From positions 34,937-98,936 of the forward strand of contig CAZQAF010000002.1 of the NCBI GenBank assembly GCA_964591175.1: a stretch of DNA of 64,000 nt. Direction: 5' to 3'. The stretch comes from UBA11574 sp964591175 (lineage in GTDB: Bacteria; Desulfobacterota; Desulfobacteria; Desulfobacterales; UBA11574). Below the pieces are notes generated by a model, which saw nothing but the letters and a program-made list of their open reading frames with translations, was not told where the DNA came from and searched no databases. Below, piece after piece: positions 35,006-43,292 of this stretch; the stretch's first letter is position 1; each line of letters starts with the position of its first letter. The translations under genes were made by a program, and so were the position numbers.

Positions 35006-36187
35006 ATGGCTCAACCCAAAATATCTGTCGATCTAATTTTATCCAAACTGGCCGAAGATGCGGAAAAAGCCGGCGAAAGCGTCCAAAAAGCATCGGATGT
35101 GCTGATGGAAAACCTCGACACCGAGATTGCCGTCACACCTTACGATATCGTTTATGAAGAAGATCGGGTCAAATTGAAGCATTACAAACCGACGGGCGAC
35201 ATTCAACTTAAAAGGCCGCTTCTGGTGGTTTACGCATTGATTAACCGGGAAACCATGCTGGATCTACAGCCCGGAAGAAGCGTGGTGCAAAATTTTTTAC
35301 AAGAAGGAATAGATTTCTATATGATCGATTGGGGTTATCCGGCTCGCAAAGACAGGTATCTCACCATCGACGATCATGTGAATGGATATATGGACAACAT
35401 CATTGATTTTATTCTCGACAAACACCATGTGGATAAAATCCATTTGATGGGCATTTGCATGGGCGGTACGTTCTGTGTTATTTATTCTGCCCTTCATCCC
35501 GAAAAAATCAAAAATCTGGTGACCACAGTAACTCCCACAAACTTCGATACCAACCAGGGACTGTTGCATATCTGGATGAAGGATATGGATGTGGATCGTA
35601 TCGTCGATACTTACGGCAATATTCCCGGAGATATCATGAACCTCGGTTTTCTTCTCCTTAATCCCGCGCGGTTAATGATCGATAAATATGTGGGATTTAT
35701 AGAAAATATGTCCAACAAAACTTTTGTTGAAAATTTTGTCCGGATGGAAAAATGGATTTTTGACAGCCCGGATGTACCGGGTGAAACGTTTCGGCAGTTT
35801 GTCCGCGACTGTTACCAAAAGAATCTGCTGATCCAGAGCAAAATGGAGGTCGGCGGGAAACGTGTCGATCTCAAGAAAATTACCATGCCCCTCTTGAATT
35901 ATTACGGGAAATATGACCATCTTGTTCCTCCCGAAGCGTGTGAACTGCTTACGAGCAGAATCGGCAGTAAGGATGCCGAAGATATTTGTCTGGATACGGG
36001 TCATATCGGTATTTATGTGAGTTCAAAGTGTCAAAGGGAATTTGCACCCCGAATCGTCCGCTGGCTCAAAGAACGGGATGAAGACAAAAAGAAGCGAGAA
36101 ACAAAAAAAGCAGGGCCGAAAAAAAGAGCTGCAAAAAGGGCCCCTAAAGCAGCAGCATCCGCATTGAAAACTAAAACGAATCCATAA
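35006..36187 (+). CDS. phaC: Class III PHA synthase catalytic subunit PhaC
   Basis: A 393-residue alpha/beta hydrolase-fold synthase that polymerises (R)-3-hydroxyacyl-CoA. The lipase-like box GICMGG carries nucleophile Cys151. The catalytic Asp304 is in YYGKYDHLVPPEA and His333 in DTGHIGIYVSS. The position of Trp in IDWGYPARKDR is also standard. After about residue 360 there is a Lys/Arg/Ala-rich tail (KKRETKKAGPKKRAAKR) not normally present in PhaC, possibly contacting DNA or the granule surface. AGAGGTG precedes the ATG. Confidence 0.93.
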   Translation: MAQPKISVDLILSKLAEDAEKAGESVQKASDVLMENLDTEIAVTPYDIVYEEDRVKLKHYKPTGDIQLKRPLLVVYALINRETMLDLQPGRSVVQNFLQEGIDFYMIDWGYPARKDRYLTIDDHVNGYMDNIIDFILDKHHVDKIHLMGICMGGTFCVIYSALHPEKIKNLVTTVTPTNFDTNQGLLHIWMKDMDVDRIVDTYGNIPGDIMNLGFLLLNPARLMIDKYVGFIENMSNKTFVENFVRMEKWIFDSPDVPGETFRQFVRDCYQKNLLIQSKMEVGGKRVDLKKITMPLLNYYGKYDHLVPPEACELLTSRIGSKDAEDICLDTGHIGIYVSSKCQREFAPRIVRWLKERDEDKKKRETKKAGPKKRAAKRAPKAAASALKTKTNP

Positions 36188-36215
36188 AAAAGCATCCCTT
36201 TTTAGGAGACTTTCA

Positions 36216-37262
36216 ATGACCAAAAGAAATAATTATTTTAAAACCTTTTGCAAAATCAGCAAGGCATTCGGAACGACGCTGGATAGAGGGAAGCTTCTGG
36301 ATCTGATCATTCAGAGCGCCATAGACATCATGGAAGCCAAAGCGGCTTGTCTCTTTCTGGCGGATGAGGAAAAGGATGTGTTTGTTCCAATGGCTCAAAA
36401 AGGATTGTCTGAAAACTACTTGCATGCCAGTCCCATTCAAGCCAAAAAAATCGTCGGCGAAATGTTAACGGAAGGATATCTTTCGTTTTACGATGCGACC
36501 ACGGATCCTCGTCTGGAAAACCTTGATGCAAAAAAAGCCGAAGGCATTGCATCCATTCTTTCTGTTCCGGTCAGGGTCAAGGAAAAGACCATCGGTGTCC
36601 TATCACTTTATACCGCAGAGCATCGCGATTTTTCAAAAGATGAAATAGACTTTTTATCAGCATTGGCCGATCAGGGCGGGATTGCCATCGGACGAGCCCG
36701 GTTGTTTGAACGTATTAATCAAAACTCGATGCTGTTTCTCGATCTGGCCTCCAGCATCAACTCGACGTTAGACATCAAGCAGGTGTTACATATTTTGACG
36801 GCCGAAATCTCTGAGGCGCTAGGAATGAAGGGGGTAATGATTCGACTGTTAAACCATAAAACCGGCGACCTCGATACGGTGGCAAGTTATGGCCTGAGTG
36901 AAGGATTTCAAAACAAAGGCCCTGTCTCCATCCAAAAAAGCATTGCGCAGGCACTAAAAGGTGAAACCGTCATTATCGAACATGTCTCTACGGACAACCG
37001 GTTGCAGTATAAAGAGGAAATCGTGAAAGAAGGTGTTGTTTCAATGCTCTGTGTTCCTATTAAAGCCAGAGAAGAGGTCATCGGCGTGATGAGTCTTTTC
37101 AGCGGTACTGACCGGAAATATCCTGAAGATGTCATTATTCTGGTAAATGCCCTGGCCCATACCGGCGGACTGGCTATCCAGAATGCTTCCATGTATCTCA
37201 ACCTTCAGGAAGACAAAAAGTCCTTGGAAGAGGATATATGGAGTTATCGGTCCTGGTTTTAA
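36216..37262 (+). CDS. Tandem GAF-domain protein
   Basis: A 348-residue soluble protein with two GAF domains (about 20-165 and 180-335) and a short tail; no kinase, GGDEF or HTH output is attached. The second GAF is clearly paralogous to the single-GAF protein at 58861-59415: both share the sequence order VASYGLS/LASFGLS, NKGP, a DNRLQY/SDRLQY stretch and VPIK/LPVK. It lies 29 bases after phaC with AGGAG ahead, so it is part of the PHA operon and may sense a metabolite or redox state for it. Confidence 0.85.
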   Translation: MTKRNNYFKTFCKISKAFGTTLDRGKLLDLIIQSAIDIMEAKAACLFLADEEKDVFVPMAQKGLSENYLHASPIQAKKIVGEMLTEGYLSFYDATTDPRLENLDAKKAEGIASILSVPVRVKEKTIGVLSLYTAEHRDFSKDEIDFLSALADQGGIAIGRARLFERINQNSMLFLDLASSINSTLDIKQVLHILTAEISEALGMKGVMIRLLNHKTGDLDTVASYGLSEGFQNKGPVSIQKSIAQALKGETVIIEHVSTDNRLQYKEEIVKEGVVSMLCVPIKAREEVIGVMSLFSGTDRKYPEDVIILVNALAHTGGLAIQNASMYLNLQEDKKSLEEDIWSYRSWF

Positions 37263-37299
37263 ATTCTTCGTACCTTTGGTGAACTGAAAGGAGTTTAAT

Positions 37300-37728
37300 A
37301 TGAGCGGAAAAACAATCGATCAACTTAAAGTCGGCGATACAGCCGAGTTCAGCAAAACGGTTTCGGAATCGGATATTTACCAGTTCGCCGGGATTACCGG
37401 CGATTTCAACCCGGCGCACACGAACGAAGCGTATGCGAAAAAGACCTTTTTCAAGACCCGTATTGCCCATGGAATGCTGTCGGCAGGTTTTATTTCCACC
37501 GTCATCGGAACCAAGCTCCCCGGAACAGGGAGCATCTATATCAAACAAGATCTGAATTTTTTGGCGCCTGTACGAATCGGCGATACCATTACCGCCCGTG
37601 CGGAAGTGATAGAAATTATGGATGGGAAAAATCGCGTCCGGTTAAAAACCGCTTGCGTCAATCAGGAGGGCACCGAGGTCTTAATCGGGGAAGCAGTGGT
37701 CAGTCCGCCCAAGCCGCCTAAAAAATAA
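37300..37728 (+). CDS. phaJ: MaoC-like (R)-enoyl-CoA hydratase
   Basis: A 142-residue hotdog-fold hydratase. The catalytic pair Asp35 and His40 lies in GDFNPAHTNE, followed by FKTRIAHGMLSAGFIS and LNFLAPVRIGDTI, all hallmarks of PhaJ/MaoC. It converts trans-enoyl-CoA from beta-oxidation to (R)-3-hydroxyacyl-CoA, the substrate of the synthase two genes upstream. AAGGAG precedes the ATG. Confidence 0.9.
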   Translation: MSGKTIDQLKVGDTAEFSKTVSESDIYQFAGITGDFNPAHTNEAYAKKTFFKTRIAHGMLSAGFISTVIGTKLPGTGSIYIKQDLNFLAPVRIGDTITARAEVIEIMDGKNRVRLKTACVNQEGTEVLIGEAVVSPPKPPKK

Positions 37729-37736
37729 GTCGGCAC

Positions 37737-38042
37737 TCAGATTACGTTCCCGATTAAAAAATCCATGACACCTTTTTTAATCATGCCTTCCGGCAACGAC
37801 TGATAATGTTTAAAGCAGGCTGAACACAAATACACAAATTCCTCAACACAATGAATTTTTCCATAAGAGATGATGTCGCCACACAAGCTGCATGGATAGT
37901 CCGGGCCTTCAATATTTAGACTTTTGACCAAATATTGAACCCCAACGCCATAACGGGGAGCATTTGTAACCGGCAGATCCCGGCACCATTTTACTTTTGC
38001 TTCGTAAAGCCTGTATGCTTCCGGGCCATTTGTATTCGGCAA
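37737..38042 (-). CDS. Zinc-finger-like hypothetical protein in PHA cluster
   Basis: A 101-residue protein. CSLC (about 51-54) and CSAC (about 73-76) flank a strand pair and look like a zinc ribbon. It starts at TTG; a stop lies upstream in frame, once the 55-base duplication across the gap is taken into account. Its C-terminal end is 8 bases from phaJ (convergent). Function unknown; its place inside the PHA locus is the only clue. Confidence 0.6.
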   Translation of the reverse strand: MPNTNGPEAYRLYEAKVKWCRDLPVTNAPRYGVGVQYLVKSLNIEGPDYPCSLCGDIISYGKIHCVEEFVYLCSACFKHYQSLPEGMIKKGVMDFLIGNVI

Positions 38043-38215
38043 GTGATTTAATGTTTTAATNNNNNNNNNNNNNNNNNNNNNNNNNNNNNNNNNNNNNNNN
38101 NNNNNNNNNNNNNNNNNNNNNNNNNNNNNNNNNNNNNNNNNNNNNNNNNNNNNNNNNNNNAAAGCCTGTATGCTTCCGGGCCATTTGTATTCGGCAAGTG
38201 ATTTAATGTTTTAAT
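38006..38215. repeat. 55-base duplication flanking scaffold gap
   Basis: Bases 38006-38060, directly left of the N run, are identical to 38161-38215, directly right of it (both begin AAAGCCTGTATGC and end ATGTTTTAAT). A duplication meeting both gap edges exactly is the signature of two contigs sharing a terminal overlap (55 is a common assembly k-mer), not biology. The true sequence is probably continuous with one copy. Confidence 0.9.
38061..38160. other. Assembly gap (100 N)
   Basis: Exactly 100 N. Because the flanks overlap by 55 bases, the gap is likely negative: nothing may be missing here. Confidence 0.99.
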
Positions 38216-38233
38216 AAAGTAAACGTCTCATTT

Positions 38234-38271
38234 TGGGGGATAGAATTCCCATTCTTTGGGAATTTCTCCTA
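38234..38271 (-). promoter_or_regulatory. TAGGA-GAAA/TCCCCCAAA motif, site C
   Basis: On the minus strand TAGGAGAAATTCCCAAAG, then AATGGGAATTCTATCCCCCA. It is a looser version of sites A and B. If the gap artefact is collapsed it stands about 35-75 bases upstream of the TTG start of the zinc-finger gene (37737-38042). Confidence 0.3.
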
Positions 38272-38429
38272 TTGGTTTGCATCACCGCATTTTTGATGTG
38301 ACTTGTAATTCTATTTGCGCGCCGATTTTAAGAATAAATATTCCGGTGGCATGCAATAAAAAGGGGAAATCTTTAAGGTGCTGGAGAAATAGCAGGAATG
38401 TTCGGTAAAACAGCGCAAAAATTTTAAAC

Positions 38430-38915
38430 TTATGGATTATTTTCCTTCTTGAAGAAGCTGCCGAAGCTCTCCATGGTTTCCTGGAACTTTTTACTCTGTT
38501 TATCGATCAGATCATGAAATCCTTGAACCAGTTCTTCCTGTGATTCGGCCTTCTTTTTTTCCACTATCATCCGAAGGTGGTTGATGGTTTCTTCCTGGTC
38601 CGCAACTTTTTCTTTAAGTTCCTCGTATTTTTTGACCAGCGCCAGGTGCTCGTTTTTCGGTACCATGCCCATCAAATCCAGATAATTTTTAAAGGAATTT
38701 AAAAAATTTTCAGACGCTTCTTCCCAGGTTTCCGTATAAGCCGGCGTGTCTTTTTTCAAATGCTCCAGGCCGTAAAATTTATTGAACATGGCGGTCAACT
38801 CATCAGACCCCTTAAACCCCTGCTGCATCCACTTGGACATATCTTCAAGTTGTTTCTGCTGTTTTGCGGCATCCATCAAAAGATTGCCCCAGAATTCCAG
38901 AAAATGTCGGTCCAT
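38430..38915 (-). CDS. PHA synthase accessory/phasin-like protein
   Basis: A 161-residue, entirely helical protein. The first half resembles the PhaE/phasin type (MDRHFLEFWGNLLMDAAKQQ, KWMQQGFKG, NFLNSFKNYLDLMG); the last 70 residues form a charged coiled coil (KKYEELKEKVADQEETINHL). The start at 38915 has GGAG eight bases ahead; the frame continues upstream but there overlaps the synthase gene. It follows the second PHA synthase by 13 bases, so it is likely its dedicated partner. Confidence 0.75.
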   Translation of the reverse strand: MDRHFLEFWGNLLMDAAKQQKQLEDMSKWMQQGFKGSDELTAMFNKFYGLEHLKKDTPAYTETWEEASENFLNSFKNYLDLMGMVPKNEHLALVKKYEELKEKVADQEETINHLRMIVEKKKAESQEELVQGFHDLIDKQSKKFQETMESFGSFFKKENNP

Positions 38916-38928
38916 GATATCGCTCCAT

Positions 38929-40485
38929 TTAAGATTTTTCTTTTTGAAGATCGTTTTGCAAGTCAAGCTGAAATCGTACGGGTCCCCGATAGTTTTTGTC
39001 GCCGAAACGGGTGTGCAGCGCACAGGCGGAATTTGGATGAGACCATGACGTTGCAATGGCCACGTGACCTTTTGGAAAAGCAGTAACTTCAGCATCGATA
39101 TAGTCAATGGGAGCGAGCGCCGTTTCTTTTTCAACCAAGTCGTCGCTCTCTCCGTAACAGATGAGCCATTTGATCCCTTTCTCCTGGAGTCGCTTAAGAT
39201 TCAGTTTTTCTCCGAAAAGTTTGACCGGCAGCGTTCCGTCTTCGGTAATCGGAATGTTATAGGAATCGAAACTCATCTGGGTAATGGATAGCGGTAAATC
39301 ATTCCGCTCATTGTTCAGCCAGTAATTGATGGCTGCCGCGGTCTTGCTGATTTTCACTTTATCGCCATCCTGGCGGCCGAACATCGTCAAATCTCTGTAA
39401 AATACCGCTATCGGGGATTCATCTTCGATGCTTTTGAGTTTATAAACCCAGCCCATGAGCTTTCCGTCTGCCACTTTATTGCCGTTGGGCAGGGTTTTGG
39501 TGCCATAAAGAAGATCATTGAAACGCTGGGGAAGTTTTTTTAAAAAATCGGCAAGCCCTTGGCTTCGGGTGCCGTCCATGGGAGATACGCAGGTGATCAG
39601 CGTATCCACCAATCCGTCGAGCTTTCCGGAAAGAAGATTGCACACCGCCGAAAAACCGCCTTGACAGTAACCGTTCAACGTCACCGGATTCCCGTGTCTA
39701 TTCTTTACCGTTTCGCAGAACAGCCGTGTGTCCAAGGTATCGTCTTCACCGGTCATAACCTGGACGGCTTCGTTGGTACTGATATCCTTGAAAATTCGAA
39801 TATAGGTGGGAATGCCCTGGTTGGCGAAACAGTGAGCATAACTCCGGTCCTCATTGGGCAAAAAAGCTAAAATATTGGCGCCCAGCACATAAGGGGGAAG
39901 AATGATGACCGGTTTCCCGCTCTTATTAACCTTGACCTTTTTGTCCGTCGGAAGAATCTGATACAGCGTAAACCGGTCTGTTTCGACAATCTTTTTATTG
40001 TCCCCTCGCTCAAAATGAAATCCAAATTCAGATTCGATATCCTGAATCGCACTAGGATATTGGTTGGCCATAACGTCCATCATCTTCGCCTGCCTGGCTA
40101 AAAAACCCTCGATATCTTCTCCATCCGAGCAACAAAAAGTGTTAAACATAGCGGCAATAGCGTTTTCTATCTCAATTTTTCCCGAATGGTTGATTGCTTT
40201 CAAGCTGCCGTTGATACTTCGACCGATCACATCAAGATTAAAAGACAACAATTCCATGTAAGATTGAACACTTTTTAAAGGCGAGACGGTCCAGAGCTTT
40301 TGCGTTTCCACATTATTGAAATAACTTGTGGCGATGAGATAGGGAATCATAAAATCATTTGAGTATTTGGAAAAAGCACTCAGATAATTTTGTGACGCAT
40401 TGAGAAAATTAGAAAATACAGAGATGTTTTTCTGCAGTATGTCCTGTAACACCATGCCGTTTGAGCTGCTGTTCAACTGAATCAT
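38929..40485 (-). CDS. Second PHA synthase-like alpha/beta hydrolase
   Basis: A 518-residue protein with a PhaC-like core: lipase box LNGYCQGG with nucleophile Cys274, Asp in WLICYGESDDLV and His in FPKGHVAIA. A Cys nucleophile marks a polymerase rather than a depolymerase or esterase. It is longer than the class III PhaC upstream, with about 200 N-terminal residues (including NFLNASQNYLSAFSKYSND) resembling class I synthases, but too divergent for a firm class. The start at 40485 is followed by a normal N terminus; AAAGGAGG lies 12 bases ahead. It is in an operon with accessory and phasin-like genes. Confidence 0.8.
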   Translation of the reverse strand: MIQLNSSSNGMVLQDILQKNISVFSNFLNASQNYLSAFSKYSNDFMIPYLIATSYFNNVETQKLWTVSPLKSVQSYMELLSFNLDVIGRSINGSLKAINHSGKIEIENAIAAMFNTFCCSDGEDIEGFLARQAKMMDVMANQYPSAIQDIESEFGFHFERGDNKKIVETDRFTLYQILPTDKKVKVNKSGKPVIILPPYVLGANILAFLPNEDRSYAHCFANQGIPTYIRIFKDISTNEAVQVMTGEDDTLDTRLFCETVKNRHGNPVTLNGYCQGGFSAVCNLLSGKLDGLVDTLITCVSPMDGTRSQGLADFLKKLPQRFNDLLYGTKTLPNGNKVADGKLMGWVYKLKSIEDESPIAVFYRDLTMFGRQDGDKVKISKTAAAINYWLNNERNDLPLSITQMSFDSYNIPITEDGTLPVKLFGEKLNLKRLQEKGIKWLICYGESDDLVEKETALAPIDYIDAEVTAFPKGHVAIATSWSHPNSACALHTRFGDKNYRGPVRFQLDLQNDLQKEKS

Positions 40486-40575
40486 TTTGGCTTTTTGCCT
40501 CCTTTGAACCGGAATAATGATGTGGTTCACGACCTTGATATGATGTTATCCAACGTCATGAACCACATATATACG

Positions 40576-40842
40576 TTATTTATCAGACGCTACAAATATT
40601 TTTTCCATGTTATCATAATTATGATCTGCCGTCTTTTTAAAATCGTCACAACCTTTTTTAAAAAGTCGCATCCATTCATTTACGGTCTTTTTGCCTTCTT
40701 CAGGGAGCCATGGGGTTTGGACTAAAAAAGTATTTGTCATTTTTTCGTTTTGTTTCCACAATATTTCCATGGCATTATATCCTTGATCAAAAGCTGTTTT
40801 GTTGAATTGAACCATTTGTTTCAATGCGGTAAATTGTTCCAT
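40576..40842 (-). CDS. Phasin-like protein 2
   Basis: An 88-residue helical protein paralogous to the gene just upstream. The two align without gaps over the first 70 residues (KQMVQFNKTAFDQGYNAM against KQMIDFQKTMFDNTYNAM, then WLPEEGKKT against WMPEEGKKA). Such small amphipathic proteins coat PHA granules. Start: ATG at 40842 has AAAGGA at good spacing and matches the paralogue's length; an ATG at 40860 overlaps the previous stop and is a less likely alternative. Confidence 0.75.
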   Translation of the reverse strand: MEQFTALKQMVQFNKTAFDQGYNAMEILWKQNEKMTNTFLVQTPWLPEEGKKTVNEWMRLFKKGCDDFKKTADHNYDNMEKIFVASDK

Positions 40843-40859
40843 TGATTTATTTCCTTTCA

Positions 40860-41144
40860 TTATGCTTTGGTTTTTTTCTCTTTGTCGAATGCGATGAAAA
40901 AATCTTCAACCCGTTTAAAGTTAACATCCACACCCTTTTTGAAGTCTTCACGACCGCTTTTAAAGGCATCCACCCAACCCCTTATGGCCTTTTTCCCCTC
41001 TTCCGGCATCCATGTGGCCTGATCGAGAAGCGTACCCGCCATTCTTTCGGTTTGCTCCTGAACCAACACCATGGCATTGTAAGTGTTGTCAAACATTGTT
41101 TTTTGAAAATCGATCATTTGTTTTGCAATTTTTGATGAATCCAT
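40860..41144 (-). CDS. Phasin-like protein 1
   Basis: A 94-residue helical protein with FQKTMFDNTYNAM, a QATWMPEEGKKAIRGWVDAF segment and a Lys-rich C terminus. GGGAGG precedes the ATG. It is the first gene of the minus-strand operon phasin 1, phasin 2, second synthase, accessory protein, facing away from phaR. The tandem duplication suggests granule-coat dosage or heteromeric coats. Phasin assignment rests on context, size and helical character rather than on a diagnostic motif. Confidence 0.75.
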   Translation of the reverse strand: MDSSKIAKQMIDFQKTMFDNTYNAMVLVQEQTERMAGTLLDQATWMPEEGKKAIRGWVDAFKSGREDFKKGVDVNFKRVEDFFIAFDKEKKTKA

Positions 41145-41465
41145 GATAATAATCCTCCCTGTTAAAGTTATTTGTGCGATACGAATTTTTCCATCTATAT
41201 TTAGATTATAATCCTAAGCTTAAAATTGTCAAGATATTTTTTTGCATTGCACCATTTTTTTATTTTATTTTATTCGGCTCGAAAATATATTATAAGTAAT
41301 TTAATATATTTTATTTAATATACTTATTGGTGACACCTTAAGCGCAACTGAAAATTTAAAATATGTTTAATATGTTGCACTACAATATTTATGAAACGAT
41401 TAAATGGTACTTTCCTTTCACCATTTGAAACGATCGGTTTAGATTAGATTTTTGGAGAGAGAGAT
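41145..41465. promoter_or_regulatory. AT-rich divergent promoter region of phasins and phaR
   Basis: A 321-base spacer, very AT-rich (many TTTAATATA runs), between the divergent phasin operon and phaR. It contains TTGCATTGCACC (about 41242) and TTGCACTACAA (about 41373). These resemble the TGC-rich sites reported for PhaR in other PHA producers, so PhaR autoregulation and phasin repression are plausible. No gene is visible. Confidence 0.4.
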
Positions 41466-41933
41466 ATGTCGGACAACGTCAAACTCAAAAAATATGCCAA
41501 TCGACGGCTTTATGATACGGAAAAAAGCGAATATGTAACGCTCAATCAAGTAGCGGATCTCATCAGACAGGGCCGGCAGGTAGAGATTATCGACGCAAAA
41601 ACCAACGAAGACGTTACCGCCTTTATTCTTACCCAGATTATTCTGGAAGAAGCCAAAAATAAAAATTTTCTGTTGCCCGTCCCCGTACTCCACCTGATCA
41701 TTCAGTATGGCGATAATGTGCTTGGAGAATTTTTCGAAAAATACCTGCAACAAATGATTCAAACCTATCTTGCTCACAAGCAGGCCATGGATGAACACTT
41801 TAATAAATGGCTTGAAATGGGACTCGATTTTTCAAACACGGCCCAAAAAACCATGACCGGTCTGACGCCATTTAAATCCTTTTTCGATCAATTTTCTCAG
41901 ATGGCAGGCAAAGATAAAAAAACAGATGAATAA
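41466..41933 (+). CDS. phaR: PHA synthesis regulator PhaR
   Basis: A 155-residue repressor that binds both DNA and PHA granules, releasing phasin genes when polymer accumulates. The N-terminal domain VKLKKYANRRLYDTEKSEYV followed by TLNQVADLIRQG is the invariant PhaR DNA-binding signature, followed by the PHB accumulation domain (TAFILTQIILEE) and a helical tail. GGAGAGAG lies ahead of the ATG. It is divergent from the phasin genes and convergent with the thiolase. Confidence 0.95.
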   Translation: MSDNVKLKKYANRRLYDTEKSEYVTLNQVADLIRQGRQVEIIDAKTNEDVTAFILTQIILEEAKNKNFLLPVPVLHLIIQYGDNVLGEFFEKYLQQMIQTYLAHKQAMDEHFNKWLEMGLDFSNTAQKTMTGLTPFKSFFDQFSQMAGKDKKTDE

Positions 41934-41979
41934 CGTACCTCTGAGGCTTCTTAAAAAAACCGCTGGAACACCCCGAGAG

Positions 41980-43263
41980 CTATATTCTTTCCAAAACCGT
42001 CGCCATCCCCTGACCGCCGCCGATACACAGTGTGGCAAGCCCGAGGGCATGATCGTTTCTGACCATTTCATTCATCAGGGTCAAAATGATGCGGGCGCCG
42101 GTACATCCGATGGGATGGCCGATGGAGATGCCGCTTCCTAACGGATTGGTCTTTTCAATGTCGAGATTGAGTTCCCTCATGCAGGCGATGGCCTGGACAG
42201 CGAAAGCCTCGTTCAGTTCTACGGCACCAAAATCTTTGGTAGTCAATTTTTCTTTTTGAAGGATTTTTCTCACTGCCGGTATGGGGCCAAGACCCATATA
42301 AGCCGGATCGACACCGGCCGATGCACAGGCCTTGATCCGAACCAGAGGGGTTAAGCCGAGATCCTTTGCTTTTTCATCCGACATCAGCAAAAGCGCTGCC
42401 GCAGCATCATTGATCCCCGAGGCATTTCCTGCGGTAACCGTGCCGTCCGTTTTAAACGCCGGTCGCAGTTTGGCCATTTTTTCCATGCTGGTTTCCATGG
42501 GCCGCTCATCTGTATCGAATACCACGGGATCTTTTTTTCGCTGCGGGATGACCACCGGCACAATTTCTTCGCTGAATCGTCCCTGGGCAATGGCAGCTTT
42601 GGCCCGTTGATGGCTGATAACACCGATTTCGTCCTGTTCCCGTCTGGAGATCTTGTAGTGCGCTGCAATGTTTTCAGCCGTCACCCCCATGTGATATCCG
42701 TAAAATATTTCAAAAAGTCCATCAAAAACAACAAGATCCACCATGTTCGCGTTGTTCATCCGGGCGCCCCACCGGGCACTTGGAACGGCGTAAGGAATCA
42801 GACTCATGTTTTCCATTCCACCGGTTAAAACGATCTCTGCTTCGCCGGACCGGATCGATTGCGCAGCCAGGGCCACCGCCTTCATTCCCGAAGCACACAC
42901 TTTGTTGACGGTAAAGGCGGGGGTTTCTTTGGGGATGCCGGCTTTGATCATGGATTGGCGGGTTACGTTTTGACCCTGTCCCGCACCCACCACGTTTCCC
43001 ATGACAACTTCATCGATTTGTATCGGCTGAAATGACGCGTCATAGTCATGATACTGTTTCACCAGATCGATCATGCCGCCACCTTTTAAAAAATCAGGTT
43101 CAAATCGCGTCAATTCTTTTGTTGCCGTCGGTCTCAGACCGATCTTTTTCAGTGTTTCTTTCAATACCAGAGCGCCAAGATCCACCACCGGCGTCGTACT
43201 CAATGAACCGCCAAAAGCTCCTACCGGCGTTCTTGCGCCGGACACGATAACAACATCTTTCAT
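41980..43263 (-). CDS. phaA: Acetyl-CoA acetyltransferase (thiolase)
   Basis: Condenses two acetyl-CoA to acetoacetyl-CoA, or the reverse. 427 residues from the ATG at 43263 (AAGGTG ahead). Catalytic residues: acyl-enzyme Cys123 in VNKVCASGMKAV, His in SGISIGHPIGCTGAR, Cys in TLCIGGGQGMA, and NEAFA. It is about 35 residues longer than PhaA because of an insertion at about 45-82 (TRFEPDFLKGGG onward) between the first strand-helix unit and IDEVVMG. It precedes nothing else downstream but is 29 bases after the SDR gene, so they form one operon feeding PHA or butyrate-type metabolism. Confidence 0.9.
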   Translation of the reverse strand: MKDVVIVSGARTPVGAFGGSLSTTPVVDLGALVLKETLKKIGLRPTATKELTRFEPDFLKGGGMIDLVKQYHDYDASFQPIQIDEVVMGNVVGAGQGQNVTRQSMIKAGIPKETPAFTVNKVCASGMKAVALAAQSIRSGEAEIVLTGGMENMSLIPYAVPSARWGARMNNANMVDLVVFDGLFEIFYGYHMGVTAENIAAHYKISRREQDEIGVISHQRAKAAIAQGRFSEEIVPVVIPQRKKDPVVFDTDERPMETSMEKMAKLRPAFKTDGTVTAGNASGINDAAAALLLMSDEKAKDLGLTPLVRIKACASAGVDPAYMGLGPIPAVRKILQKEKLTTKDFGAVELNEAFAVQAIACMRELNLDIEKTNPLGSGISIGHPIGCTGARIILTLMNEMVRNDHALGLATLCIGGGQGMATVLERI

Positions 43264-43292
43264 TGTTTTCACCTTTTATATCTTATTGGTTC

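Noticed and set aside
36216..37262. GAF protein as a histidine kinase or diguanylate cyclase
   Set aside because: The chain ends soon after the second GAF; no kinase, GGDEF or EAL motif is present.
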